A stretch of DNA of 5,035 bases from Alphaproteobacteria bacterium (GTDB lineage Bacteria; Pseudomonadota; Alphaproteobacteria; RF32; CAG-977), in contig JAFVEJ010000036.1 of NCBI GenBank assembly GCA_017476085.1, forward strand, positions 1-5,035, in the 5' to 3' direction. Under the pieces are notes generated by a model. That model had not been told where the DNA came from, searched no databases, and saw only the letters and a program-made list of their open reading frames with translations. The first letter of the stretch is position 1. Every line of letters begins with the position of its first letter. The translations under genes and the position numbers were made by a program. This document shows positions 1 to 5,035 of this stretch, piece after piece.

Positions 1-2
1 CG

Positions 3-278
3 CCTATTATAATGCATAATACGATTTATGCCCTGATAGACGATCCGGATATGGATGCCATTGGCAAAGCTGTAAAGTCTGCTGAAAAAGAGCTGCAAAA
101 GTATGTTCCGGGATACAAAGTCGTTCTTGGTCCCGTATATGAAAACGGAAGAGTCACAACCGGCGTTGAAGTAACTGGATCGGCTGATTTTCTACCGGCT
201 TATGCGGGTAATCTTGATATTATTACCTGCGCCGCAATAGAGATTGCCGAAAATTATGCAAGGAGAAAGTTGTTGTGA
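3..278 (+). CDS. acetaldehyde dehydrogenase (acylating), C-terminal part; 5' end outside window
   Basis: The family interconverts acetaldehyde + CoA + NAD+ and acetyl-CoA + NADH in the cytoplasm, in complex with a 4-hydroxy-2-oxovalerate aldolase that channels acetaldehyde to it. The frame is open from base 3 to the TGA at 276-278, giving 91 residues. I recognise the C-terminal signature of the MhpF/DmpF family: PIIM at the left edge (matching the family's PP(I/M)IM), then YVPGY, and close to the end DFLPAYAGNLDIITCAA, nearly identical to the family's YLPAYAGNLDIMTSAA. Family members are about 300-316 aa, so the NAD-binding domain and catalytic Cys lie upstream and cannot be judged. The ATG at 12 is an internal Met, because conserved family residues precede it. 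The gene overlaps the aldolase by 4 nt, as expected for a partner subunit. In this polysaccharide context it may run in reverse, supplying acetaldehyde from acetyl-CoA (inference). Confidence 0.9.
   Translation, partial: PIIMHNTIYALIDDPDMDAIGKAVKSAEKELQKYVPGYKVVLGPVYENGRVTTGVEVTGSADFLPAYAGNLDIITCAAIEIAENYARRKLL
261..277 (+). promoter_or_regulatory. ribosome binding site and GTG start, overlapping the upstream stop
   Basis: AGGAG at 261-265 lies 9 nt before GTG at 275-277. The GTG shares bases with the TGA stop of the dehydrogenase (276-278), giving a GTGA overlap. The Shine-Dalgarno sits inside the last codons of the dehydrogenase. This decides the aldolase start, because no in-frame ATG lies between here and the conserved TLRDGSH motif, and it suggests translational coupling of two subunits of one complex. 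Confidence 0.8.
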
Positions 279-1318
279 GCAGAATTAGATTTTTTGACGC
301 AACATTGAGAGACGGTTCGCATGCAATAAAGCATCAATTGACCAAAGAAACCATCGCTGTATATTGCGAAGCAATGGATAATGCGGGAATGTACACAATC
401 ATCGTCGGCCACGGCAACGGACTGGGGGCCTCTTCTCTTCAGGTCGGTTTGTCAAAATTAACGGATGAAGAGATGCTTGCAACAGCGAAAGAACATCTTA
501 AACACACCAGATTGGGCGCCTATATGATTCCCGGATTCGGAACGATTCAAGATAATTTGATGCCGGCAATCGAAACGGGGGTTGATTTGTTTAAAATAGG
601 GTGTCATTGCACCGAGGCCGATACCACAAAACAGCATATAGAGTTTATCAGAAATCAAAACAAAGAAGTCTATGGCGTCCTTATGAACTGCCATATGACT
701 TCTACGGAGAGACTTCTGGAAGAATCGCAAAAAATGCAGTCTTACGGCGCGCAAGGCATTATTTTAATGGACAGCGCGGGAGCTTCGACACCGGAAATGG
801 TAAAAAAAACGATAGCGACACTTGTTGACCATTTGTATGTTCTTGTGGGTTTTCATCCGCATAACAATATGGGACTTGCCGTCGCCAATGCCTACACGGC
901 CATACAGGAAGGGGCCGGAATAGTTGACGGAACAATTCGCGGTTTCGGGGCCGGAGCCGGAAATGTCCAACTTGAGGCGTTGTCCGCGTTGTTGATTAAA
1001 GAAGGTTATGAATTGAATCAAAATCTTTATGCAATGATGGATGCAAGCGAAAATATTGTCCGCAAAGCGATGAAGGAAGACAGAGCGTTAACGGATATAA
1101 GCATCGTCAGCGGAATGGCGGGAGTCTTTTCATCGTTTAAAACGCAGGTTTTAGAAGCGGCAAAAGAGTTTCATGTCGATCCCAGAGACATTTTTATTGA
1201 ATTGGGAAAAAGAAAGGTCGTCGGCGGACAGGAAGATATGATCGTGGCTGTTGCCGAACAGCTTTCTCATCCTGTAAAAAAAGACACCGAATCATATATG
1301 TTGTCCTCGCTGACATAA
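275..1318 (+). CDS. 4-hydroxy-2-oxovalerate aldolase-type class II pyruvate aldolase
   Basis: Family reaction: reversible aldol cleavage of 4-hydroxy-2-oxopentanoate to pyruvate and acetaldehyde, metal-dependent, in a channelling complex with the dehydrogenase encoded just upstream. The 347-aa length is normal for the family. The N-terminal TIM barrel shows TLRDGSH (residues 10-16; Arg12, metal ligand Asp13, catalytic base His16), HGNGL (46-50), HCTEAD (111-116), and FHPHNN with metal ligands His194 and His196. The C-terminal communication domain ends with ELGKRKVVGGQEDMIV. The start is GTG at 275, 9 nt after AGGAG at 261-265; it places the barrel motif at the usual distance from the N-terminus. 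Odd points: the active-site Tyr of DmpG (Tyr291) aligns with Phe285, and a substrate-pocket Leu (DmpG Leu88) with Tyr83, suggesting altered aldehyde or stereochemical preference. The neighbours suggest a biosynthetic role feeding the next gene with a 2-oxo acid (inference). Family assignment is secure; the in vivo direction and substrate are not. Confidence 0.93.
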   Translation: MSRIRFFDATLRDGSHAIKHQLTKETIAVYCEAMDNAGMYTIIVGHGNGLGASSLQVGLSKLTDEEMLATAKEHLKHTRLGAYMIPGFGTIQDNLMPAIETGVDLFKIGCHCTEADTTKQHIEFIRNQNKEVYGVLMNCHMTSTERLLEESQKMQSYGAQGIILMDSAGASTPEMVKKTIATLVDHLYVLVGFHPHNNMGLAVANAYTAIQEGAGIVDGTIRGFGAGAGNVQLEALSALLIKEGYELNQNLYAMMDASENIVRKAMKEDRALTDISIVSGMAGVFSSFKTQVLEAAKEFHVDPRDIFIELGKRKVVGGQEDMIVAVAEQLSHPVKKDTESYMLSSLT

Positions 1319-1319
1319 C

Positions 1320-1335
1320 GGAGAGTCAAAAGATG
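1320..1335 (+). promoter_or_regulatory. ribosome binding site and ATG start of the thiamine diphosphate enzyme
   Basis: GGAGAG at 1320-1325 is 7 nt before ATG 1333. It begins two bases after the aldolase TAA (1316-1318), so the 14-nt spacer holds little besides this site. There is no room for a promoter or terminator, supporting cotranscription. Confidence 0.75.
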
Positions 1336-3114
1336 AACATATCGGAATATATTTTTGATTTCTTTAATAAAAAAGGCGTTGAAGCCGTGTTTATGGTTAC
1401 CGGCGGTCAGGCTATGTATTTAAACGATGCGGTGGGAAAAAATAAAAATTACAGCATTATATGCCATCATCATGAACAGGCTTGTTCAATGAGCGCGGAT
1501 GCTTACGGCAGGATAAAAAATAAGCCGGCGATAGCTCTTGTAACGGCCGGTCCCGGAAGTGTAAACGCTATGAACGGTGTCGTCGGCGCTTATACTGATT
1601 CATCGCCGATGATTGTCATTTCCGGACAGGCAAATCTGGCTTTTGTACAGTATGAAGAAAAAACGCGCATCCGCCAATACGGTATCCAAGGAATTAATAT
1701 TCGTTCCATGGTTGAAGGATTTGTCAAATATTTTAAAACCATCGATGATGTGACAAAAGTCAATTATTATCTGGAAGAAGCTTGGGAAGCGGCGACAACC
1801 GGAAGACCCGGTCCAGTCTGGATCGACGTTCCGCTGGATATTCAGAGAGCCGAGTTTCCGTCCAATCAGGTCAAGTTCGGGAAAAAAATTGACCTCAGCG
1901 ATTTATATCGCCTTGATTTAGCAGTTAATTCCATATTGGAACACTTGAAAACCGCCAGGCGTCCTTTATGGCTTGCGGGGCAAGGCGTCAGCCTTTCCGG
2001 TGCCAGAGAAAGCTTCATAAAGCTTTTTGACACGGCCGGTGTTCCCGTAATCACAGCAAGACTTGGAATAGATTTGATTGAATCCGACAATGAACTGTAT
2101 GTCGGCAGACCCGGAAACTATGGAGAAAGAGCCGCAAATTTAGCCATTCAAAATGCGGATTTGATTGTTTCTTTAGGATGTCGCCTTGCTTCGTCTTTGG
2201 TAGGACATTCTCCGGAAAAATTCGGAAAACACGCCTATAAGATCGTTGTTGACGTTGATCGGGAAGAACTTGATAAACCCGGGGTTGTGATTGACGAAAA
2301 AGTCATGCTTGATTGCAAAGAGATTATCGACGAACTCAACAGCAGAATTTCTGCCCGGTCTTTGCCAAAGTATTCGGAATGGGTTCAACAGTGCAATTCG
2401 TGGAAATCCAAGTATCCGGTTGTTCAGCCGGAGTACAAAGACGAAAAGCCGGTTAATTCCTATTATTTCGTTGACAGGCTTTCCGCTCTGGCTCCCGATA
2501 ACGCAAATATTATGGTTGATACGGGATCGTGTTTCCATGTTGTATGCCAGACGTGGAAGATTAAAAGGGGACAGCATTTCCTGACGACCGGCGGTCTGAG
2601 TTCTATGGGATATTGGTGCGCCGGAATAGGCGTCTGCATTGCTAATGATCGAAAGGATACCATTGTTATTACCGGCGACGGCAGTCTGCAGATGAACATT
2701 CAGGAATTTGCCCCCATTCATCATAACTCTCTTCCGATAAAAACATTCGTTTTGAATAATAACGGATATCTTCTGATCCGTTCTACTCAGCATAACTTTA
2801 TGGAGGACAGGTTTGTCGGAGAAGGACCAAACTCGGGCGTATGGTGTCCGGAATTGGAAAGAATCGCCGCCGCGTATGAAATTCCCTACGTCAGAATAGA
2901 AAATGTCGATGAGATTGATGACAAAGTGAAGCGGGTTTTCGCTACAAATGGACCGGTAATTTGCGAAGTTATGACACCTGAGTGGCAGGCGCTTGTGCCC
3001 AGAATAACATCGGAAAAAACATCGGACGGACGCCTTGTGGCTCACGAGTACAGCGATATGTTTCCCTTTCTGAGCAGAGAAGAATATAAACAAAACATGA
3101 TTGCGGAGGAATAA
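1333..3114 (+). CDS. thiamine diphosphate-dependent enzyme, acetolactate synthase/YerE-like
   Basis: A 593-aa cytoplasmic enzyme of the superfamily that decarboxylates a 2-oxo acid and transfers the acyl carbanion. The N-terminal pyrimidine-binding domain (about 1-175) has MVTGG (21-25) and HHHEQACSMSADAYGR (45-60), in which Glu48 should be the conserved cofactor-activating Glu, then TAGPGSVNAMNG. The middle Rossmann-like domain (about 190-340) includes WLAGQG and IVSLGCRLAS; it may bind FAD as in YerE and acetolactate synthase. The C-terminal diphosphate-binding domain (about 375-555) has GDGS (448-451) and NNNGY (475-479), the classic GDG...NN Mg-ThDP motif. The tail with DMFPFLSREE (575-584) is what I associate with surface-polysaccharide members. 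ATG 1333 follows GGAGAG (1320-1325) by 7 nt and the aldolase stop by 14 nt. YerE transfers acetyl from pyruvate to a CDP-4-keto-dideoxysugar to form yersiniose; here the adjacent aldolase suggests a longer 2-oxo acid donor (inference). Housekeeping acetolactate synthase is less likely: no small regulatory subunit gene is adjacent. Confidence 0.88.
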   Translation: MNISEYIFDFFNKKGVEAVFMVTGGQAMYLNDAVGKNKNYSIICHHHEQACSMSADAYGRIKNKPAIALVTAGPGSVNAMNGVVGAYTDSSPMIVISGQANLAFVQYEEKTRIRQYGIQGINIRSMVEGFVKYFKTIDDVTKVNYYLEEAWEAATTGRPGPVWIDVPLDIQRAEFPSNQVKFGKKIDLSDLYRLDLAVNSILEHLKTARRPLWLAGQGVSLSGARESFIKLFDTAGVPVITARLGIDLIESDNELYVGRPGNYGERAANLAIQNADLIVSLGCRLASSLVGHSPEKFGKHAYKIVVDVDREELDKPGVVIDEKVMLDCKEIIDELNSRISARSLPKYSEWVQQCNSWKSKYPVVQPEYKDEKPVNSYYFVDRLSALAPDNANIMVDTGSCFHVVCQTWKIKRGQHFLTTGGLSSMGYWCAGIGVCIANDRKDTIVITGDGSLQMNIQEFAPIHHNSLPIKTFVLNNNGYLLIRSTQHNFMEDRFVGEGPNSGVWCPELERIAAAYEIPYVRIENVDEIDDKVKRVFATNGPVICEVMTPEWQALVPRITSEKTSDGRLVAHEYSDMFPFLSREEYKQNMIAEE

Positions 3115-3121
3115 CCGATTG
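3105..3121 (+). promoter_or_regulatory. strong Shine-Dalgarno deciding the TTG start of the SDR
   Basis: GGAGGA at 3105-3110 lies in the final Ala-Glu-Glu codons of the thiamine enzyme, 8 nt before TTG 3119, and the upstream stop TAA is at 3112-3114 between them. A strong Shine-Dalgarno paired with a weak start codon just after a stop is typical of coupled or reinitiating translation. The in-frame TTG at 3101 precedes this site and would add RRNNR ahead of the Rossmann strand, so I prefer 3119. Confidence 0.8.
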
Positions 3122-4027
3122 AAAAAAATCATCGTTTCAGGAGCCACCAGTATGATTGGCACAGCATTAATCAAAGCGGCGGAACAAAAAGGAACAGAGA
3201 TATATGCAATTATACGTCCTGACACCGACAGAAAAAAACGATTGGTCAAATCTTCCCTTGTTCATCCTGTTTACGGAACAATGGAAGAGTTAAGAGCGAT
3301 AGATAATATGCCCGTTGATTGCGATGTATTTTATCATTTCGCATGGGGAGGAACAAGCAAAACGGATCGTGATGATCCTTTGATTCATGAGCGGAATATA
3401 AAATACACTTTAGATGCGGTTGAATTGGCTGAGCGCTGCGGTTGTCGAAGATTTGTCGGAGCCGGATCGCAGGCCGAGTACGGGCCGGTTGAAGGTGTTA
3501 TCAATGAAGAAACGGAATTCGCGCCGATCATTTCATACGGCATAGCTAAATATGCTGCCGGAATTTTGAGTCGGAAACTGTGCGAACAAAAGGGCTTGGA
3601 ACATGTTTGGGGAAGAATTTTCAGTGTGTACGGGCCGCATGACAATGCCGGAACAATGCTTGACTATGCCATCAGATGTTGGGAAAAGGGCGAAACGGCA
3701 AAATTTTCATCCGGAACACAATTTTGGAATTATCTTTTTGAAGATGATGCCGGACAACTGTTTTTTGATATGGGAAAGGACAGCATCCCTTCCGGAACGT
3801 ACTTTGTTGCTCATTCTGAATCCAAACCATTGCGGGATTATATTGAAATAATGATGAAGATTTACGGTTCCGCCGCTAAAGCTGAATTTTCCGAACCAAC
3901 TTCTTCAAATATCCCGGGATTAAAGGTGGATATGAAAAAAACAATAAATGTTTTGAGGTATGGGCGTATGGTCGATTTTGAAGAGGGGATAAAAAAAATG
4001 ATTAAACATTATACTATGAACGGATAA
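3119..4027 (+). CDS. extended SDR, NAD(P)-dependent epimerase/dehydratase/reductase of a sugar nucleotide
   Basis: A 302-aa extended short-chain dehydrogenase. The N-terminal Rossmann motif is GATSMIG (8-14), a variant of GxxGxxG with Ser at the middle Gly. Arg33 after the second beta strand (IIRPD) hints at NADP(H) preference. The catalytic set is Ser117 in GAGSQAEYG, Tyr140 and Lys144 (YGIAK). FSVYGPHD (168-175) is typical of the epimerase/dehydratase family, and the C-terminal region (about 180-302) is the substrate domain. The start is TTG at 3119: GGAGGA at 3105-3110 lies 8 nt upstream and the protein then begins MKKIIVSGAT, the normal distance to the Gly motif. A TTG at 3101 is in frame but precedes this Shine-Dalgarno. 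Only 4 nt separate it from the thiamine enzyme, so the two are probably translationally coupled. By analogy with YerF in the yersiniose pathway it could reduce the ketone left by the acyl transfer; 4-keto reduction or epimerisation of the sugar ring is the alternative. Confidence 0.88.
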   Translation: MKKIIVSGATSMIGTALIKAAEQKGTEIYAIIRPDTDRKKRLVKSSLVHPVYGTMEELRAIDNMPVDCDVFYHFAWGGTSKTDRDDPLIHERNIKYTLDAVELAERCGCRRFVGAGSQAEYGPVEGVINEETEFAPIISYGIAKYAAGILSRKLCEQKGLEHVWGRIFSVYGPHDNAGTMLDYAIRCWEKGETAKFSSGTQFWNYLFEDDAGQLFFDMGKDSIPSGTYFVAHSESKPLRDYIEIMMKIYGSAAKAEFSEPTSSNIPGLKVDMKKTINVLRYGRMVDFEEGIKKMIKHYTMNG

Positions 4028-4031
4028 ACTA

Positions 4032-4052
4032 AAAAGAAAAACGTTTTCTTTT
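4032..4052. repeat. perfect 9-bp inverted repeat with 3-nt spacer in the gap before the glycosyltransferase
   Basis: AAAAGAAAA (4032-4040), spacer ACG, TTTTCTTTT (4044-4052). An overlapping alternative palindrome, AAAACGTTTT, occupies 4038-4047. The stem has one G-C pair per arm, so it is a weak hairpin. It starts 4 nt after the SDR stop and could be a weak processing, attenuation or termination element, or a chance product of A/T-rich sequence. The right arm ends in T-rich sequence, but a GC-rich stem typical of an efficient intrinsic terminator is absent. Confidence 0.45.
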
Positions 4053-4080
4053 GAACACCTTATGATAAAGAACTTTTTAT
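4051..4080 (+). promoter_or_regulatory. possible weak promoter ahead of the glycosyltransferase
   Basis: TTGAAC at 4051-4056 resembles a -35 box (TTGACA) and TTTTAT at 4075-4080 a -10 box with an 18-nt spacer. TATGAT at 4061-4066 is a closer -10 match but has no matching -35. The 69-nt gap is the only one in the window large enough for a promoter. The region is A/T-rich, so such matches are expected by chance; this is a suggestion only. Confidence 0.22.
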
Positions 4081-4096
4081 GAAAGGATAGTTCCTG

Positions 4097-5035
4097 ATGA
4101 AAAAAATAAGCATTGTCATCCCTTGCTTTAACGAACAGGAGAATGTCGAGCCGGCTTATGCGCAAGTCAGGGAAGCTTTGGAAAAACTTCCGGATTATTC
4201 TTGGGAAATTATTTTTATGGATAATGACAGTGAAGATTTGACTCAGGAAAGGCTTCGCGCATTATGCGAAAAAGACAAACGCGTCAAAGCGATTTTCAAT
4301 ACGCGCAATTTTGGTCCCGAATGCAATACGATCAACGGTTTTTTCGCCGCAACGGGAGATTGCGTCGTTTTAATCTGCTGCGATTTGCAGGAACCGCCGG
4401 AAATGATTGTCGATATGGTTCATAAATGGGAACAGGGCGAAAAATTGATTTGGGGACAAAAGACCGGAACGCAGGAAGGTTTTGTCATGGCTGCTTGTCG
4501 AAAAATATATTACTGGCTGATTTCAAAATTTTCAGAAACCAAACAATATCCGCATTGCATCGCTTGGGGACTTTACGACAGAAAAATCATTGAAGAATTA
4601 CGCCGGTTGAACGATCCGAATCCGATTTTACGCAATGTGATTCCCAATTTGGGATACAAGCCGTATTTGTTGCCGTATCAGCAAAAAAATCGCGAAAGAG
4701 GCAAATCCAGTTATAATTTCTTTCGTTATTTTGACACTGTGTTAAATTCTGTCGTCCATACAACAAAAGTCCCCATGAAATTTATGATCTATTTCGGGAT
4801 GATTTGCGGGACTTTATCTTTTCTGATCGGCTGTTATTATCTGATCCGCAAGCTTTTGTTTTGGGATACGTTTGCGTTAGGTTTGGCACCGATTATTGTC
4901 AGCGTTACTTTTATTTCCAGTGTGCAGATTTTCTTTTTAGGAATTATGGGCGAGTATGTTCTGGCCATTCTTGACCGCGTCAGCTTCACAAAGCATGTCG
5001 TTGAAAAAGAACGGATCAATTTTGATCAAGAAGAA
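4097..5035 (+). CDS. GT2 glycosyltransferase, DPM1/GtrB-like with C-terminal membrane anchor; 3' end outside window
   Basis: The frame stays open from ATG 4097 to the edge, 313 residues with no stop; family members are roughly 310-330 aa, so only a few residues should be missing. AAAGGA at 4082-4087 lies 9 nt before the ATG. The GT-A domain shows ISIVIPCFNEQENV (4-17), the acidic loop MDNDSED (41-47), TRNFG (69-73) and DLQEPPE (96-102), the family's DLQDPPE. RERGKSSYNFF (199-209) matches the family's R..G.SKY element. Two hydrophobic segments follow (about 229-250 and 261-284), anchoring it to the inner membrane with the active site in the cytoplasm. Relatives transfer sugars from nucleotide donors to undecaprenyl phosphate or lipid-linked glycans; the donor here is unknown. 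Odd: the first Asp of the usual D-A-D metal motif is Cys (C94-C95-D96), and the protein has ten Cys. Arginine codons favour CGC, unlike the aldolase gene. Transfer of the branched sugar made by genes 1-4 is possible but unproven. Confidence 0.88.
   Translation, partial: MKKISIVIPCFNEQENVEPAYAQVREALEKLPDYSWEIIFMDNDSEDLTQERLRALCEKDKRVKAIFNTRNFGPECNTINGFFAATGDCVVLICCDLQEPPEMIVDMVHKWEQGEKLIWGQKTGTQEGFVMAACRKIYYWLISKFSETKQYPHCIAWGLYDRKIIEELRRLNDPNPILRNVIPNLGYKPYLLPYQQKNRERGKSSYNFFRYFDTVLNSVVHTTKVPMKFMIYFGMICGTLSFLIGCYYLIRKLLFWDTFALGLAPIIVSVTFISSVQIFFLGIMGEYVLAILDRVSFTKHVVEKERINFDQEE

Noticed and set aside
12..278. Reading the first gene as a complete 88-aa protein starting at ATG 12.
   Set aside because: The codons before it (Pro-Ile-Ile) match the conserved PP(I/M)IM of acetaldehyde dehydrogenases, so the gene continues off the left edge.
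1333..3114. Housekeeping acetolactate synthase (IlvB) for branched-chain amino acids.
   Set aside because: There is no small subunit or ilv gene nearby and the neighbours are sugar-modifying; not strictly excluded without phylogeny.
3101..3121. TTG 3101 as the SDR start.
   Set aside because: The strong Shine-Dalgarno lies downstream of it and 8 nt ahead of TTG 3119, which gives the normal distance to the Gly-rich motif.
2173..3249. Long minus-strand open frame (358 codons) opposite the ThDP gene and the SDR start.
   Set aside because: Its translation has no recognisable domain and it crosses the boundary of two well-supported plus-strand genes; it is a frame shadow.
4032..4052. Inverted repeat as a true intrinsic terminator.
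   Set aside because: The stem has a single G-C pair per arm and would be weak; it is recorded only as a repeat.
3920..4165. Minus-strand 81-codon frame spanning the gap before the glycosyltransferase.
   Set aside because: It is Phe/His-rich low-complexity translation of A-rich plus-strand sequence and overlaps both flanking genes.
4837..5019. Minus-strand 60-codon frame near the right edge.
   Set aside because: It lies opposite the second membrane segment of the glycosyltransferase, whose motifs and reading frame are clear; no independent support.
1..5035. Frequent CCGGA/TCCGGA words as a possible uptake sequence or repeat family.
   Set aside because: They fall in frame with Pro-CCG and Gly/Glu codons and vary in flanks; codon usage explains them.

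Overview
The window is five co-directional (+ strand) protein-coding genes. The first is cut by the left edge and the last by the right edge. Dense packing, Shine-Dalgarno sites and GTG/TTG starts show it is bacterial. The gene content (sugar-nucleotide SDR, YerE-like thiamine diphosphate enzyme, membrane-anchored GT2 glycosyltransferase) points to an O-antigen or other surface-polysaccharide locus, most likely in a Gram-negative of moderate GC content. I cannot assign a genus. No RNA gene, CRISPR array, insertion sequence or attachment site is visible.

Layout: (1) 3-278, the C-terminal 91 residues of an acylating acetaldehyde dehydrogenase (MhpF/DmpF family). (2) 275-1318, a 4-hydroxy-2-oxovalerate aldolase-type class II pyruvate aldolase (MhpE/DmpG family), overlapping gene 1 by 4 nt. 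(3) 1333-3114, a 593-aa thiamine diphosphate enzyme of the acetolactate synthase/YerE superfamily. (4) 3119-4027, a 302-aa extended SDR (NAD-dependent epimerase/dehydratase family) starting at TTG. Genes 1-4 are separated by -4, +14 and +4 nt and look like one translationally coupled unit. (5) After a 69-nt AT-rich gap with an inverted repeat, 4097 to the right edge holds a GT2 glycosyltransferase of the DPM1/GtrB type with two C-terminal membrane segments. It is open at the edge but near full length.

How they may work together (inference): the dehydrogenase/aldolase pair normally finishes meta-cleavage catabolism of aromatics, but no other catabolic gene is seen and the neighbours are polysaccharide genes. 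Run in reverse, the pair would make acetaldehyde from acetyl-CoA and condense it with pyruvate to 4-hydroxy-2-oxopentanoate. A YerE-like enzyme could decarboxylate this 2-oxo acid and transfer a four-carbon 3-hydroxybutanoyl unit, rather than YerE's two-carbon acetyl, onto a 4-keto-deoxysugar nucleotide. The SDR could then reduce the new ketone and the GT2 enzyme act downstream. The product would be a 4-C-branched octose with a 1,3-dihydroxybutyl arm, the carbon skeleton of erwiniose. The aldolase also carries Phe in place of the family's active-site Tyr and Tyr in place of a pocket Leu, which fits a specialised biosynthetic enzyme. This proposed four-enzyme route to a long-branch higher sugar is the main discovery candidate.
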